This document shows, piece by piece, positions 49,035 to 57,847 of a DNA stretch of 57,847 bases. The DNA comes from Alteribacillus persepolensis. Its GTDB lineage: Bacteria; Bacillota; Bacilli; Bacillales; Marinococcaceae. A program made the translations under genes and the position numbers. The notes below the pieces were generated by a model. That model searched no databases, was not told the origin of the DNA, and was given only the letters and a program-made list of their open reading frames with translations. Within the stretch, counting starts at the first letter, position 1. Each line of letters starts with the position of its first letter. The stretch is from positions 1 to 57,847 of the forward strand of contig NZ_FNDK01000022.1 of assembly GCF_900099605.1 (NCBI RefSeq), read 5' to 3'.

Positions 49035-49117
49035 GCAGAGCATGTTAAGATGACCCCCGAAAGCTGGACCAATAATCCAGCGTTCGGGGGTCATTTCATG
49101 CAGCTCTGCTTTTTGGT
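49035..49117 (+). terminator. cysK terminator, long two-part hairpin
   Basis: The inner arms TGACCCCCGAA-GCTGGA and TCCAGC-TTCGGGGGTCA (49051-49092) form a nearly perfect stem. Outer arms GCAGAGC-ATG and CATGCAGCTCTGC extend it and are followed by five T. Confidence 0.88.
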
Positions 49118-49186
49118 TTTTTAGTGATGAACAGCCAAATTCGTGGTAGGATAAAGTTTAACAAGAAGTGTAATGAGGAGAGAATG

Positions 49187-50668
49187 ATGTTAAAGGAACT
49201 AGCACCACTACCCGACCCCTTTAAAAAGCACGTTGTGACAGCAGATTCTTTTTGTTATCCAGAGGATAAATTTTTTAAGGCTTATCAGGCGTTAAGCCAA
49301 AAGCGTGCCTATCACATTTTACTAGAAAGTGGCCAAAGCGGACGTTACAGCATTGCTGGTTTCACACCTTTTGCTGTACTAAGAGGAAAAAACAACCGGT
49401 TATTTGTGAAAACACAGGAAGAAGAGACACACATATACGGCGATCCGTTACAAGCGATGAAAGAATGGCTTTCTCCCTATAAAGTAGTAACACAACCTGA
49501 TTTGCCAGATTTTCAAACCGGGGTTATCGGCTTTCTCAGCTATGACTACATCCGTTATATTGAAGAGATGCCTTTTGCGGCGAGCGATGACTTAGAAACA
49601 GATGATTTATATTTTTTAGCTTTTCAAGAAGTATTTGTCTATGATCACCTGGAAAAAAGGCTGTGGATTGTTGTACATAGTGACGACGAGGAACAAGTTG
49701 GAACTGCTATCAATCGATGGAAGCACGCATGGGAATTTCCGCCAGTGTTTTCGTGGGACGAACAAATAACAAAACGTGGTACATGCGTCTCTCGGGGAGG
49801 TAATGATACCGCCAGCTTCACAGAAGAAACTTTTTCAAAAGCAGTCAATAAGGTGCAAGACTATATTCGAGCAGGAGACGTGTTTCAAGTCAACCTGTCT
49901 GTTCGGCAAAAAAGACCATTAAAGACGCCGCCGCTGCATGTTTACGAAAAACTAAGAACATTGAATCCTTCGCCGTACATGGGATATATGCACACACCTG
50001 ATTTACAAGTAGTAAGTGCCTCGCCAGAACTGTTAATAAAAAAAAGAGGAAATAAAGCTTCGACAAGGCCAATTGCCGGCACTCGAGCGCGTGGTACTAC
50101 CGAAACAGAAGATATTGCGCTGGAAAGAGAATTAATCGGTACGGAAAAAGAGCGGGCAGAACACGTAATGCTTGTTGATTTGGAACGAAATGATTTAGGT
50201 AAAGTATGTATGTATGGTTCTGTGAGCGTAGATGAATTAATGGTAATTGAACGATACTCTCATGTTATGCATATTGTCTCCAATGTAAAAGGAAAATTGT
50301 TCGCTGACGTGGATGAATATGATATGATAAAAGCAGCTTTTCCAGGTGGGACAATTACAGGAGCACCAAAAATTCGAACAATGGAAATTATTGAAGAATT
50401 AGAGCCTGTGCGCCGAGGTATATACACGGGGTCGGTCGGATGGCTGGGTTTTAACGGGGATTTAGAGTTAAATATTGCTATTCGCACAATGGTGGTGAAA
50501 GAAGATACTGCTTACGTGCAGGCCGGAGCTGGGATTGTCATTGATTCGAATCCGCAAGCGGAGTATCAAGAATCGTTGAAAAAAGCACGAGCTCTCTGGA
50601 AAGCCCAAGAGATTAGTGAAGAAGAGTTAGTTCAGAAGCACAGCCGAGCAGAGGAGGAAAAAGCATGA
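49187..50668 (+). CDS. pabB: Aminodeoxychorismate synthase component I
   Basis: 493 residues, a chorismate-utilising enzyme of the anthranilate synthase I/PabB family. Landmarks are the N-terminal [35 protein letters not shown], the [11 protein letters not shown] block and [13 protein letters not shown] near the C-terminus. It starts the folate operon, so PabB rather than TrpE is likely. ATG 49187 lies 6 nt after GAGGAG; earlier in-frame starts lack support. It ends in ATGA overlap with pabA. Confidence 0.93.
   Translation: MLKELAPLPDPFKKHVVTADSFCYPEDKFFKAYQALSQKRAYHILLESGQSGRYSIAGFTPFAVLRGKNNRLFVKTQEEETHIYGDPLQAMKEWLSPYKVVTQPDLPDFQTGVIGFLSYDYIRYIEEMPFAASDDLETDDLYFLAFQEVFVYDHLEKRLWIVVHSDDEEQVGTAINRWKHAWEFPPVFSWDEQITKRGTCVSRGGNDTASFTEETFSKAVNKVQDYIRAGDVFQVNLSVRQKRPLKTPPLHVYEKLRTLNPSPYMGYMHTPDLQVVSASPELLIKKRGNKASTRPIAGTRARGTTETEDIALERELIGTEKERAEHVMLVDLERNDLGKVCMYGSVSVDELMVIERYSHVMHIVSNVKGKLFADVDEYDMIKAAFPGGTITGAPKIRTMEIIEELEPVRRGIYTGSVGWLGFNGDLELNIAIRTMVVKEDTAYVQAGAGIVIDSNPQAEYQESLKKARALWKAQEISEEELVQKHSRAEEEKA
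50609..50656 (+). promoter_or_regulatory. GAG/TAG triplet series before pabA (TRAP-like)
   Basis: Triplets GAG, TAG, AAG, GAG and TAG are spaced by 2, 2, 2 and 1 nt (50609-50630). AAG at 50636, GAG at 50646 and GAGGAG at 50651-50656 follow and overlap the ribosome binding site of pabA. B. subtilis TRAP regulates pabA (trpG) translation through such triplets at this place. The series also lies in the coding end of pabB, rich in Glu, so chance is possible. Confidence 0.35.
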
Positions 50669-51252
50669 TTTTAATGATTGATAACTATGACTCGTTTACG
50701 TACAACCTTGTTCAATATCTTGGAGAAATGGGAGAAGAATTGGTTGTTCGAAGAAACGATAAAATAACTATCCGGGAAATAGAGGAATTAGCTCCTGATT
50801 TCTTGATGATTTCGCCAGGCCCATGCACTCCAGATGAGGCAGGTATTAGCGTGGAAGCAATACGTTACTTTGCAGGTTCTATACCGATATTTGGTGTTTG
50901 TTTAGGACACCAGTCTATTGCACAAGCATTTGGTGGAAAGGTTGTGCGTGCAGAAGAACTCATGCATGGCAAAACATCAGATATTACACACGATGAAACG
51001 AGTATTTATCAAGGCTTGTCTAACCCATTTACTGCTACTCGTTACCATTCGTTAATTGTAGAAAAAGAAACACTTCCCGATTGTTTTACGGTCACGTCTT
51101 GGACAGAGAGCAGGGAAATCATGGGGATACGCCATCAAACATTTCCTATCGAAGGGGTTCAATTCCATCCAGAATCGATTATGACCGGAAGTGGAAAACA
51201 ACTTCTGAGAAATTTTATTGAAACGTATCGTGGAGCTAAACAGGGAGTTTGA
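50665..51252 (+). CDS. pabA: Aminodeoxychorismate/anthranilate synthase glutamine amidotransferase
   Basis: 195 residues, class I glutamine amidotransferase. The Cys nucleophile is in [12 protein letters not shown] (about 76-87). The His/Glu of the triad are in VQFHPESIM (about 168-176), and the N-terminal [19 protein letters not shown] is diagnostic. In B. subtilis the homologue serves both folate and tryptophan synthesis. It overlaps pabB by 4 nt and precedes pabC by 3 nt. Confidence 0.95.
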   Translation: MILMIDNYDSFTYNLVQYLGEMGEELVVRRNDKITIREIEELAPDFLMISPGPCTPDEAGISVEAIRYFAGSIPIFGVCLGHQSIAQAFGGKVVRAEELMHGKTSDITHDETSIYQGLSNPFTATRYHSLIVEKETLPDCFTVTSWTESREIMGIRHQTFPIEGVQFHPESIMTGSGKQLLRNFIETYRGAKQGV

Positions 51253-51255
51253 GTC

Positions 51256-52131
51256 ATGTATATTTATATAAATGGTGATATTAAAGAGGCGGGCTCAGCT
51301 CGTCTTTCTGTTTTTGAACATGGTTTTATGTATGGCCTTGGTTTGTTTGAAACATTTCGTATTTATAACGGCCACCCTTTTTTACTTGATGATCATTTTT
51401 TTCGGTTAGAACGCGGGTTGTCCGTGATGGGAATAGATTGGGTGTATCATCGGGAAAACGTACAACAACAATTAAATGAATTGCTGGCAGCCAACAAATT
51501 AAAACATGCATATGTACGTTACAATGTTTCTGCTGGCGAGGGAGAACTGGGCTTGACTACGGCCCCTTATAAAAATTCGAACACAATCATTTATATGAAG
51601 CCTTTGCCTGATCCGGCTACATCGTTGGAACAAGCGAAAAACGGGAAGCTATTGACGGTGCGAAGAAATTCACCCGAATCAGAAGAGAGGCTCAAATCCC
51701 ACCATTACCTTAATAACATATTAGGTAAAAGAGAAACAGGGGCCGACCAGTCAGTAGAAGGCTTGTATTTAAATGAAAAAGGGTATTTGACAGAAGGTGT
51801 TGTTTCCAATCTTTTTTGGGTAAAAGGAACAACCATTTATACGCCAGCTGTAGAAACAGGGATTTTAAATGGAATTACTCGGGCGTTTATCATAAATTTA
51901 GCCAAAAAACTTTCTTTTTACGTAAGAGAAGGACAATTTAAAATAAAGATGTTATACGACGCAGACGAAGCGTTCGTCACCAATTCCATTCAAGAAATCG
52001 TACGTTTAAACGCTGTGGATGATCATTATTTTACAGCAGGCCATTCGGTCGTTGATAAACTGCAGCAAGAATATAAACGTTATCGTGAACAATTATGGTC
52101 TATATCGGAAATGAAAAGAAAGGAAGATTAA
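51256..52131 (+). CDS. pabC: Aminodeoxychorismate lyase
   Basis: 291 residues, a fold-type IV PLP enzyme that releases pyruvate from aminodeoxychorismate to give p-aminobenzoate. EHGFMYGLGLFETFRIYNG (about 21-39) and the PLP lysine in RLKSHHYLNNILGK (about 146-159) are visible, with EGVVSNLFW. Branched-chain aminotransferases share the fold, but the operon context supports PabC. It lies between pabA and folP. Confidence 0.93.
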   Translation: MYIYINGDIKEAGSARLSVFEHGFMYGLGLFETFRIYNGHPFLLDDHFFRLERGLSVMGIDWVYHRENVQQQLNELLAANKLKHAYVRYNVSAGEGELGLTTAPYKNSNTIIYMKPLPDPATSLEQAKNGKLLTVRRNSPESEERLKSHHYLNNILGKRETGADQSVEGLYLNEKGYLTEGVVSNLFWVKGTTIYTPAVETGILNGITRAFIINLAKKLSFYVREGQFKIKMLYDADEAFVTNSIQEIVRLNAVDDHYFTAGHSVVDKLQQEYKRYREQLWSISEMKRKED

Positions 52132-52133
52132 TC

Positions 52134-52976
52134 ATGAGTAATACACAAATTTCTTGGGGAAAATGGACAATGGATTTTTCAGAAAAGACCTATCTCATGG
52201 GTATTCTAAATGTAACCCCAGACTCCTTTTCAGATGGCGGCCGCTTTAATGAGCTGTCAAAAGCGGTAGAACGTGCACAAGAAATGGTGGAGCAAGGCGC
52301 TGATATTATTGATATTGGAGGGGAATCCACAAGGCCGGGGTATACGAAAGTGGAAATCGAACAAGAATGCAGCCGGGTGGTTCCGGTGATTGAAGCGGTT
52401 GCTAGTCAAGTCGATGTACCGATTTCAATTGATACGTATAAAGCAGAAACAGCTAGACAAGCACTAAAGGCTGGTGCTTCCATTATTAATGATATTTGGG
52501 GAGCAAAAGGCGACCCCGAAATGGCGGAGGTAGCAGCACAGTATGATGTGCCGATTATCGTGATGCATAACCGCGACAATACAGATTATCAGGACTTGAT
52601 AGCAGACATTATCGCCGATGTAAGAGAAAGCATTGATATTTGTAAACAAGCAGGGGTGAAAGATAATCGCATTATCTTGGATCCTGGTGTTGGTTTTGCT
52701 AAAACGTATCATCAAAACCTCGAAGTAATGAGACGTCTTGAGGAATTTACAGAACTTGGCTATCCAGTACTTTTAGGAACGTCTCGTAAGTCCATTATTG
52801 CACAGACCCTTAACCTTCCAGCTAATGAAAGAGTCGAAGGGACAGGAGCGACGGTGAGCCTCGGTATAGAAAAAGGCAGTGATATCGTTCGGGTTCACGA
52901 TGTTCTAGAAATGAGCCGAACAGTGAAAATGATGGATGCTATGCTTGGAAAAGGAAAGGTGGAAACCGTTGGATAA
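52134..52976 (+). CDS. folP: Dihydropteroate synthase
   Basis: 280 residues, TIM-barrel enzyme that joins p-aminobenzoate to the pterin and is the sulfonamide target. The motifs are GILNVTPDSFSDGG (about 23-36), DIGGESTRPGY (about 60-70), IIVMHN and DPGVGFAKT (about 182-190). ATG 52134 follows AAAGGAAG; an upstream frame extension overlaps pabC and is not supported. It overlaps folB by 8 nt. Confidence 0.96.
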   Translation: MSNTQISWGKWTMDFSEKTYLMGILNVTPDSFSDGGRFNELSKAVERAQEMVEQGADIIDIGGESTRPGYTKVEIEQECSRVVPVIEAVASQVDVPISIDTYKAETARQALKAGASIINDIWGAKGDPEMAEVAAQYDVPIIVMHNRDNTDYQDLIADIIADVRESIDICKQAGVKDNRIILDPGVGFAKTYHQNLEVMRRLEEFTELGYPVLLGTSRKSIIAQTLNLPANERVEGTGATVSLGIEKGSDIVRVHDVLEMSRTVKMMDAMLGKGKVETVG

Positions 52977-53331
52977 AATATACTTAAAAGGGATGGAGTT
53001 TTATGGTTATCACGGTGTGTTTTCAGAGGAAAATACACTAGGCCAACCTTTTATTGTTGATTTAACAATGAAAGCTAATTTAAAACCAGCTGCAAAAGAT
53101 GATGATTTGGAAAAGAGTGTGAATTATGCCGACGCATATCAAGCTGTCAAAAAAGCAGTCGAAGAAAACACATTTGATTTAGTAGAAACAGTAGCCGAAA
53201 CGATAGCGGAAATCATTTTAAATACATTTTCTATCGTTTATGAAGCGACGGTGTTTGTAAAGAAACCTACCCCTCCTATTGCCGGTCATTATGAATACGT
53301 AGGAATAGAAATTACACGGAGCCGGTCATGA
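52969..53331 (+). CDS. folB: Dihydroneopterin aldolase
   Basis: 120 residues. It makes 6-hydroxymethyl-dihydropterin. Conserved are YLKGMEFYGYHGVFSEE (about 4-20), SVNYADAYQAV (about 53-63) and the C-terminal KKPTPPIAGHYEYVGIEITR. The start is TTG at 52969, inside the end of folP, with AAAGGTGG eight bases upstream. Related proteins in Bacillus begin at the same residue. It overlaps folK by 4 nt. Confidence 0.94.
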   Translation: MDKIYLKGMEFYGYHGVFSEENTLGQPFIVDLTMKANLKPAAKDDDLEKSVNYADAYQAVKKAVEENTFDLVETVAETIAEIILNTFSIVYEATVFVKKPTPPIAGHYEYVGIEITRSRS

Positions 53332-53861
53332 ACAACTGTGTTTATTTAGCCCTTGGCTCAAATATGGGGGATCGGGCGCATTACTTAAAGCAAGCTGTGC
53401 ATCAATTACACGAACAGACAAGCATACAAGTAACAAAACTGTCATCAATTTATGAAACGGCCCCCGTCGGTGTAACAGAACAACCATCATTCTTGAATAT
53501 GGCCGCAGCGTTAAAGACAAGCTTGTCTCCAGAGCAGTTATTGTTAACCACTCAGTGGATAGAAAGAGAATTAGACCGGGTAAGGATAAAACGATGGGGA
53601 CCTCGTACGATAGACCTTGACATTTTACTCTTCAATGATGAAAATATTAGAATGGACGATTTATATATTCCTCATCCGAGAATGGCAGAAAGAGCCTTTG
53701 TTTTGATTCCTTTAAATGAAATAGCGGAAGGTGTCAAAGAACCGATAACACATAGAAGCATTCATGACCTTGTTCAAGATTTATCCAATAAAGAAAAAGA
53801 AGGTGTGCGTTTATGGAGGAAATGCTCTGGGCCAGCCGGATTCGAGCTTTTCGAAAGTTAA
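53328..53861 (+). CDS. folK: Hydroxymethyl-dihydropterin pyrophosphokinase
   Basis: 177 residues. It transfers pyrophosphate from ATP to the pterin alcohol. YLALGSNMGDR (about 5-15), YETAPVG (about 42-48) and RWGPRTIDLDILLF (about 85-98) are signatures. It overlaps folB (ATGA) and, by 49 nt, the downstream yazB. Confidence 0.96.
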   Translation: MNNCVYLALGSNMGDRAHYLKQAVHQLHEQTSIQVTKLSSIYETAPVGVTEQPSFLNMAAALKTSLSPEQLLLTTQWIERELDRVRIKRWGPRTIDLDILLFNDENIRMDDLYIPHPRMAERAFVLIPLNEIAEGVKEPITHRSIHDLVQDLSNKEKEGVRLWRKCSGPAGFELFES

Positions 53862-54016
53862 AGGGCCACACACAGGAAAGTCTTGCTGAAAAAATGGGGA
53901 TATCCGTTTCCATTCTTGGTCAGGTTGAACGAGGCAGCCGCGTTCCGGATGAACAATTTATAGACGAAGTGGTAGAAGCGCTAGGCGTTACGAAAGAAGA
54001 ATTGCGTTCTGGCTAA
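53813..54016 (+). CDS. yazB: Small HTH (XRE-type) protein YazB
   Basis: 67 residues. A single Cro/C1-type helix-turn-helix: IRAFRKLKGHTQESLAEKMG, then ISVSILGQVERGSRVPDEQF. Target unknown. It is conserved at this location between folK and dusB in B. subtilis. It starts inside folK in another frame. Confidence 0.88.
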   Translation: MEEMLWASRIRAFRKLKGHTQESLAEKMGISVSILGQVERGSRVPDEQFIDEVVEALGVTKEELRSG

Positions 54017-54035
54017 ATGTATTGGAGGTGGAAAT

Positions 54036-55037
54036 ATGTTGCAAATTGATAATATTAAAATGAAAAACCAAGTGGTACTTGCACCGATGGCAGGTGTTTG
54101 TAATCCAGCTTTTCGTCTCATTGCCAAAGAGTTCGGGACAGGACTTGTTTGTGCTGAAATGGTTAGCGATAAAGCCATTTTAAATAAAAACGAGAAGTCA
54201 TTGCAGATGCTTTATGTGGACGAGAGGGAAAAGCCTTTAAGTTTGCAAATATTCGGCGGGGACAAAGAAACATTAGCTGGAGCCGCACAAGTGGTCGACC
54301 AGCAGACAAATGCTGATATCATCGACATTAACATGGGATGTCCCGTGCCGAAAATCACAAAATGTGATGCCGGTGCTAAGTGGTTGCTAGACCCGGATAA
54401 AATTTATGAAATGGTAAAAGTAGCGGTTCGTGCCGTTGACAAGCCTGTTACCGTTAAAATGAGAATGGGCTGGGACGAAGACAATATTTTAGCAGTGGAA
54501 AATGCACAGGCTATCGAAGCTGCTGGCGGAAAAGCAGTGTCCGTCCATGGACGGACACGTGTACAAATGTATGAAGGAACCGCCAATTGGGATATATTGA
54601 AAGAAGTAAAAAATGCTGTAGATATACCGGTTATTGGTAATGGCGATGTAAAGACACCACAAGATGCAAAGAGAATGCTGGACACGACGGGTGTGGACGG
54701 TGTAATGATCGGAAGAGCTGCACTTGGAAACCCTTGGATGCTCTACCGCACTATCCATTACCTCGAAACTGGGGAGTTAGCTCCGGACCCATCCCCGCAT
54801 GAAAAAATTGATGTTTGCATGATTCATATGGACCGGTTAATTGATCTTAAAGGAGAAAATGTAGCTGTTCGAGAAATGCGCAAGCATGCTGCGTGGTATC
54901 TAAAAGGGCTTAGGGGCAACAAGAGAGTACGTGATCAAATTAATCAGCTTCACACAAGAGATGAAGTTGCTGCTGCATTGTATAACTTTGTCGATGAGTT
55001 AGAGGCAGCGGAACATGCAAAAGCGTCGGCAGTGTAA
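54036..55037 (+). CDS. dusB: tRNA dihydrouridine synthase B
   Basis: 333 residues. FMN-dependent enzyme reducing uridines in tRNA. VVLAPMAGVCNPAFR (about 13-27), INMGCPVPKITKCDAGAKWL (about 96-115, with the catalytic Cys in GCP) and VSVHGRTRVQMYEG, then MIGRAALGNPW, are conserved. GGAGGTGG precedes the ATG. It is the last gene of the folate block before a terminator. Confidence 0.95.
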   Translation: MLQIDNIKMKNQVVLAPMAGVCNPAFRLIAKEFGTGLVCAEMVSDKAILNKNEKSLQMLYVDEREKPLSLQIFGGDKETLAGAAQVVDQQTNADIIDINMGCPVPKITKCDAGAKWLLDPDKIYEMVKVAVRAVDKPVTVKMRMGWDEDNILAVENAQAIEAAGGKAVSVHGRTRVQMYEGTANWDILKEVKNAVDIPVIGNGDVKTPQDAKRMLDTTGVDGVMIGRAALGNPWMLYRTIHYLETGELAPDPSPHEKIDVCMIHMDRLIDLKGENVAVREMRKHAAWYLKGLRGNKRVRDQINQLHTRDEVAAALYNFVDELEAAEHAKASAV

Positions 55038-55060
55038 TTCACCTTGATAATGCAAACAAC

Positions 55061-55100
55061 GGGACTGCCCCTTTTCAGGTGTAAGGGACAGTCCTTTTCC
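55061..55100 (+). terminator. dusB terminator
   Basis: GGGACTGCCCCTT pairs with AAGGGACAGTCC and is followed by TTTTCC. Confidence 0.85.
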
Positions 55101-55104
55101 ATGA

Positions 55105-56631
<1,527 letters not shown>

Positions 56632-56637
56632 AAAGTT

Positions 56638-56668
56638 GGCGGCTCGTTATATAGCGAGCCGCTTTTTG
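56638..56668 (+). terminator. lysS terminator
   Basis: GCGGCTCG, a short AT loop, CGAGCCGC and five T. Confidence 0.92.
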
Positions 56669-56746
56669 CATTTTAGAAATGTATACCTTAACAAGTAGAA
56701 TTCTTCTGATAGAGATGGAAAAAAATAAAGAATGATATCTTTTGAT

Positions 56747-56900
56747 CCTATAGAGTTTGTGGAGGTTATTAGTGTCCTTCCTTCTTTCTGGCTGACCTGC
56801 TTGTGCAGGCAATACTTCCGTTCATCAGGAAAACATCTCCTCCTGGATTTTCAACTGCTGCTTTTCCCACAGGCACTTCCCTCTCCTGACTGCCATCAAC
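56747..56900. repeat. Dispersed repeat, family B, copy 3
   Basis: CCTATAGAGTTTGTGGAGGTTAT, TCCTTCTTTCTGGCTGACCTGC, TCATCAGGAAAACATC and an ACTGCTGCTTTTCCCACAGG block appear in the same order as at 24214 and, in part, 13533. The boundaries are approximate. Confidence 0.6.
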
Positions 56901-57349
56901 CAGGGCGTAGACAGCAAAGTCCATCATACATTCGCACTCTGTGTTAGAATTATTTTTTATGCCTGCTCAAGCGCCGAGAGGCACGCGATATGGGTTTGTT
57001 CATCATTGGCTGCAGGACATGTCAGTTTTTGTGTAGCAAACAGAGTAATGTGGTGGCTTCTGCGTGCAGAACTGGATGTTCGCGAATGTAGCTGAGCTCT
57101 TTCTTTCAGGATACTAGCCAAGTATTCTTCAGTCTTTGGCTGAGTAACGAAAAACATGCATCTGAGAGAAGATATATGAATGAGACAACAGGGGGAGGTT
57201 CATTTCTTTTTCCATTTTTATGAGAAAATTAAATTTTATCTCTGGCGTTTAAAGGGTAATATCTGTATAATAAGTAACCGTGTCACCAATTCAAAGTAAA
57301 ATATACGCTTTACCATAAATAAGATTTTAAATTAATTTCTTTTTAGGGG
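56901..57349. other. Spacer before the right rRNA operon
   Basis: No gene is recognised. A minus-strand frame of 66 codons at 56957-57157 lacks a ribosome site and any known domain. The last 150 nt are AT-rich and lead into the rRNA promoters. Confidence 0.4.
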
Positions 57350-57378
57350 TTGCACAAAGCTTATTATGGTGATATATT
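57350..57378 (+). promoter_or_regulatory. rRNA operon promoter P1
   Basis: TTGCAC (57350-57355), 17 nt, TATATT (57373-57378), preceded by AT-rich sequence that could act as an UP element. Confidence 0.7.
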
Positions 57379-57444
57379 ATTATTTGTCGCCGAAAGGACA
57401 GCAAGCAAACGCTGGCTAGGCGAAAAAAACAAAACAAAAAGTTG

Positions 57445-57473
57445 TTGACATCGAAATTTAAAGGTGTTAACAT
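57445..57473 (+). promoter_or_regulatory. rRNA operon promoter P2
   Basis: TTGACA (57445-57450), 17 nt, TAACAT (57468-57473). It is followed by a GTCGCC/GGCGGC hairpin and a TGTCCTTTGAAAATTG segment like the boxA region of Bacillus rRNA leaders. Confidence 0.82.
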
Positions 57474-57591
57474 ATAAAAGTCGCCAATTAAGGCGGCGAG
57501 CAGTTGTCCTTTGAAAATTGAATGAAAGTCAAGCGTCTGTTAATTTCTTTATACAAGAAGCAACAGCCTGTATTAAACACTTTATGATGTA

Positions 57592-57847
57592 TTTTTCATG
57601 GAGAGTTTGATCCTGGCTCAGGACGAACGCTGGCGGCGTGCCTAATACATGCAAGTCGAGCGCGGGAAGCAGTCTGATCCCTTCGGGGTGACGATTGTGG
57701 AACGAGCGGCGGACGGGTGAGTAACACGTGGGCAACCTGCCTTGCAGACTGGGATAACCTCGGGAAACCGGGGCTAATACCGGATAACCAATCTCATCGC
57801 ATGGAGAGATTGTAAAAGTAGGGATTATCCTTACACTGCAAGATGGG
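57592..57847 (+). rRNA. 16S ribosomal RNA, 5' end (partial)
   Basis: GAGAGTTTGATCCTGGCTCA (from 57601) and the conserved GAACGCTGGCGGCGTGCC block mark the start of 16S rRNA. The mature 5' end is placed at about 57592 by analogy with B. subtilis. The gene runs off the window. Confidence 0.97.

Noticed and set aside
56957-57157. 66-codon minus-strand frame before the right rRNA operon
   Set aside because: No ribosome binding site upstream of its ATG and no recognisable domain; probably chance.

Overview
This window is the origin-proximal core of a low-GC Gram-positive, endospore-forming bacterium of the Bacillaceae. Gene content and order follow the Bacillus subtilis segment from gin (csfB) to lysS almost gene for gene. 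All genes are on the + strand except abrB. The species cannot be fixed from the sequence alone. An alkaliphilic or halophilic relative is possible but unproven.

Layout. 1-430: the 3' end of a 23S rRNA and a complete 5S rRNA. 854-7730: gin, an Orn/Lys/Arg decarboxylase, tmk, darA, holB, ricT, yabA, yabB, yazA, rsmI. 8007-13458: divergent abrB, then metS behind a Met-specific T-box leader, tatD, yabE. 13961-20673: rnmV, rsmA, yabG, veg, sspF, ispE, purR, ridA, spoVG. 20912-29374: glmU, prs, ctc, pth, fin, mfd. 29574-40775: spoVT, yabM, yabN, rqcP, yabP, yabQ, divIC, yabR, tRNA-Met, spoIIE, yabS, yabT. 40794-42021: a split threonine/serine exporter pair. 42005-56631: tilS, hprT, ftsH, coaX, hslO, cysK, the pabB-pabA-pabC-folP-folB-folK-yazB-dusB folate block, lysS. 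57350-57847: tandem rRNA promoters and the start of a second, co-directional 16S rRNA.

How it works together. Housekeeping functions (nucleotide, folate, cell-wall precursor and cysteine supply, tRNA and rRNA maturation, DNA repair, proteostasis) are interleaved with sporulation genes: gin, fin, abrB, spoVG, spoVT, spoIIE, yabG, sspF, yabP, yabQ, yabS, yabT. Several controls can be read directly: the T-box before metS, a SigH-type promoter before spoVG, a Spo0A-type promoter with a 21-bp spacer before spoIIE, PurBox-like sites around the purR promoter, and tandem veg and rrn promoters.

No obviously new multi-gene system is present. The less ordinary material lies in the spacers and gene layout: two families of dispersed intergenic repeats, three look-alike hairpins in an unusually long 23S-5S spacer, a 71-nt structured element before pth, a small hydrophobic reading frame before veg, a TRAP-like triplet series before pabA, the exporter insertion, and the vWA motif order in YabS. 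Genes expected from the B. subtilis order but not found here are xpaC, yaaN, yaaR, yacD and a tRNA-Glu next to tRNA-Met.
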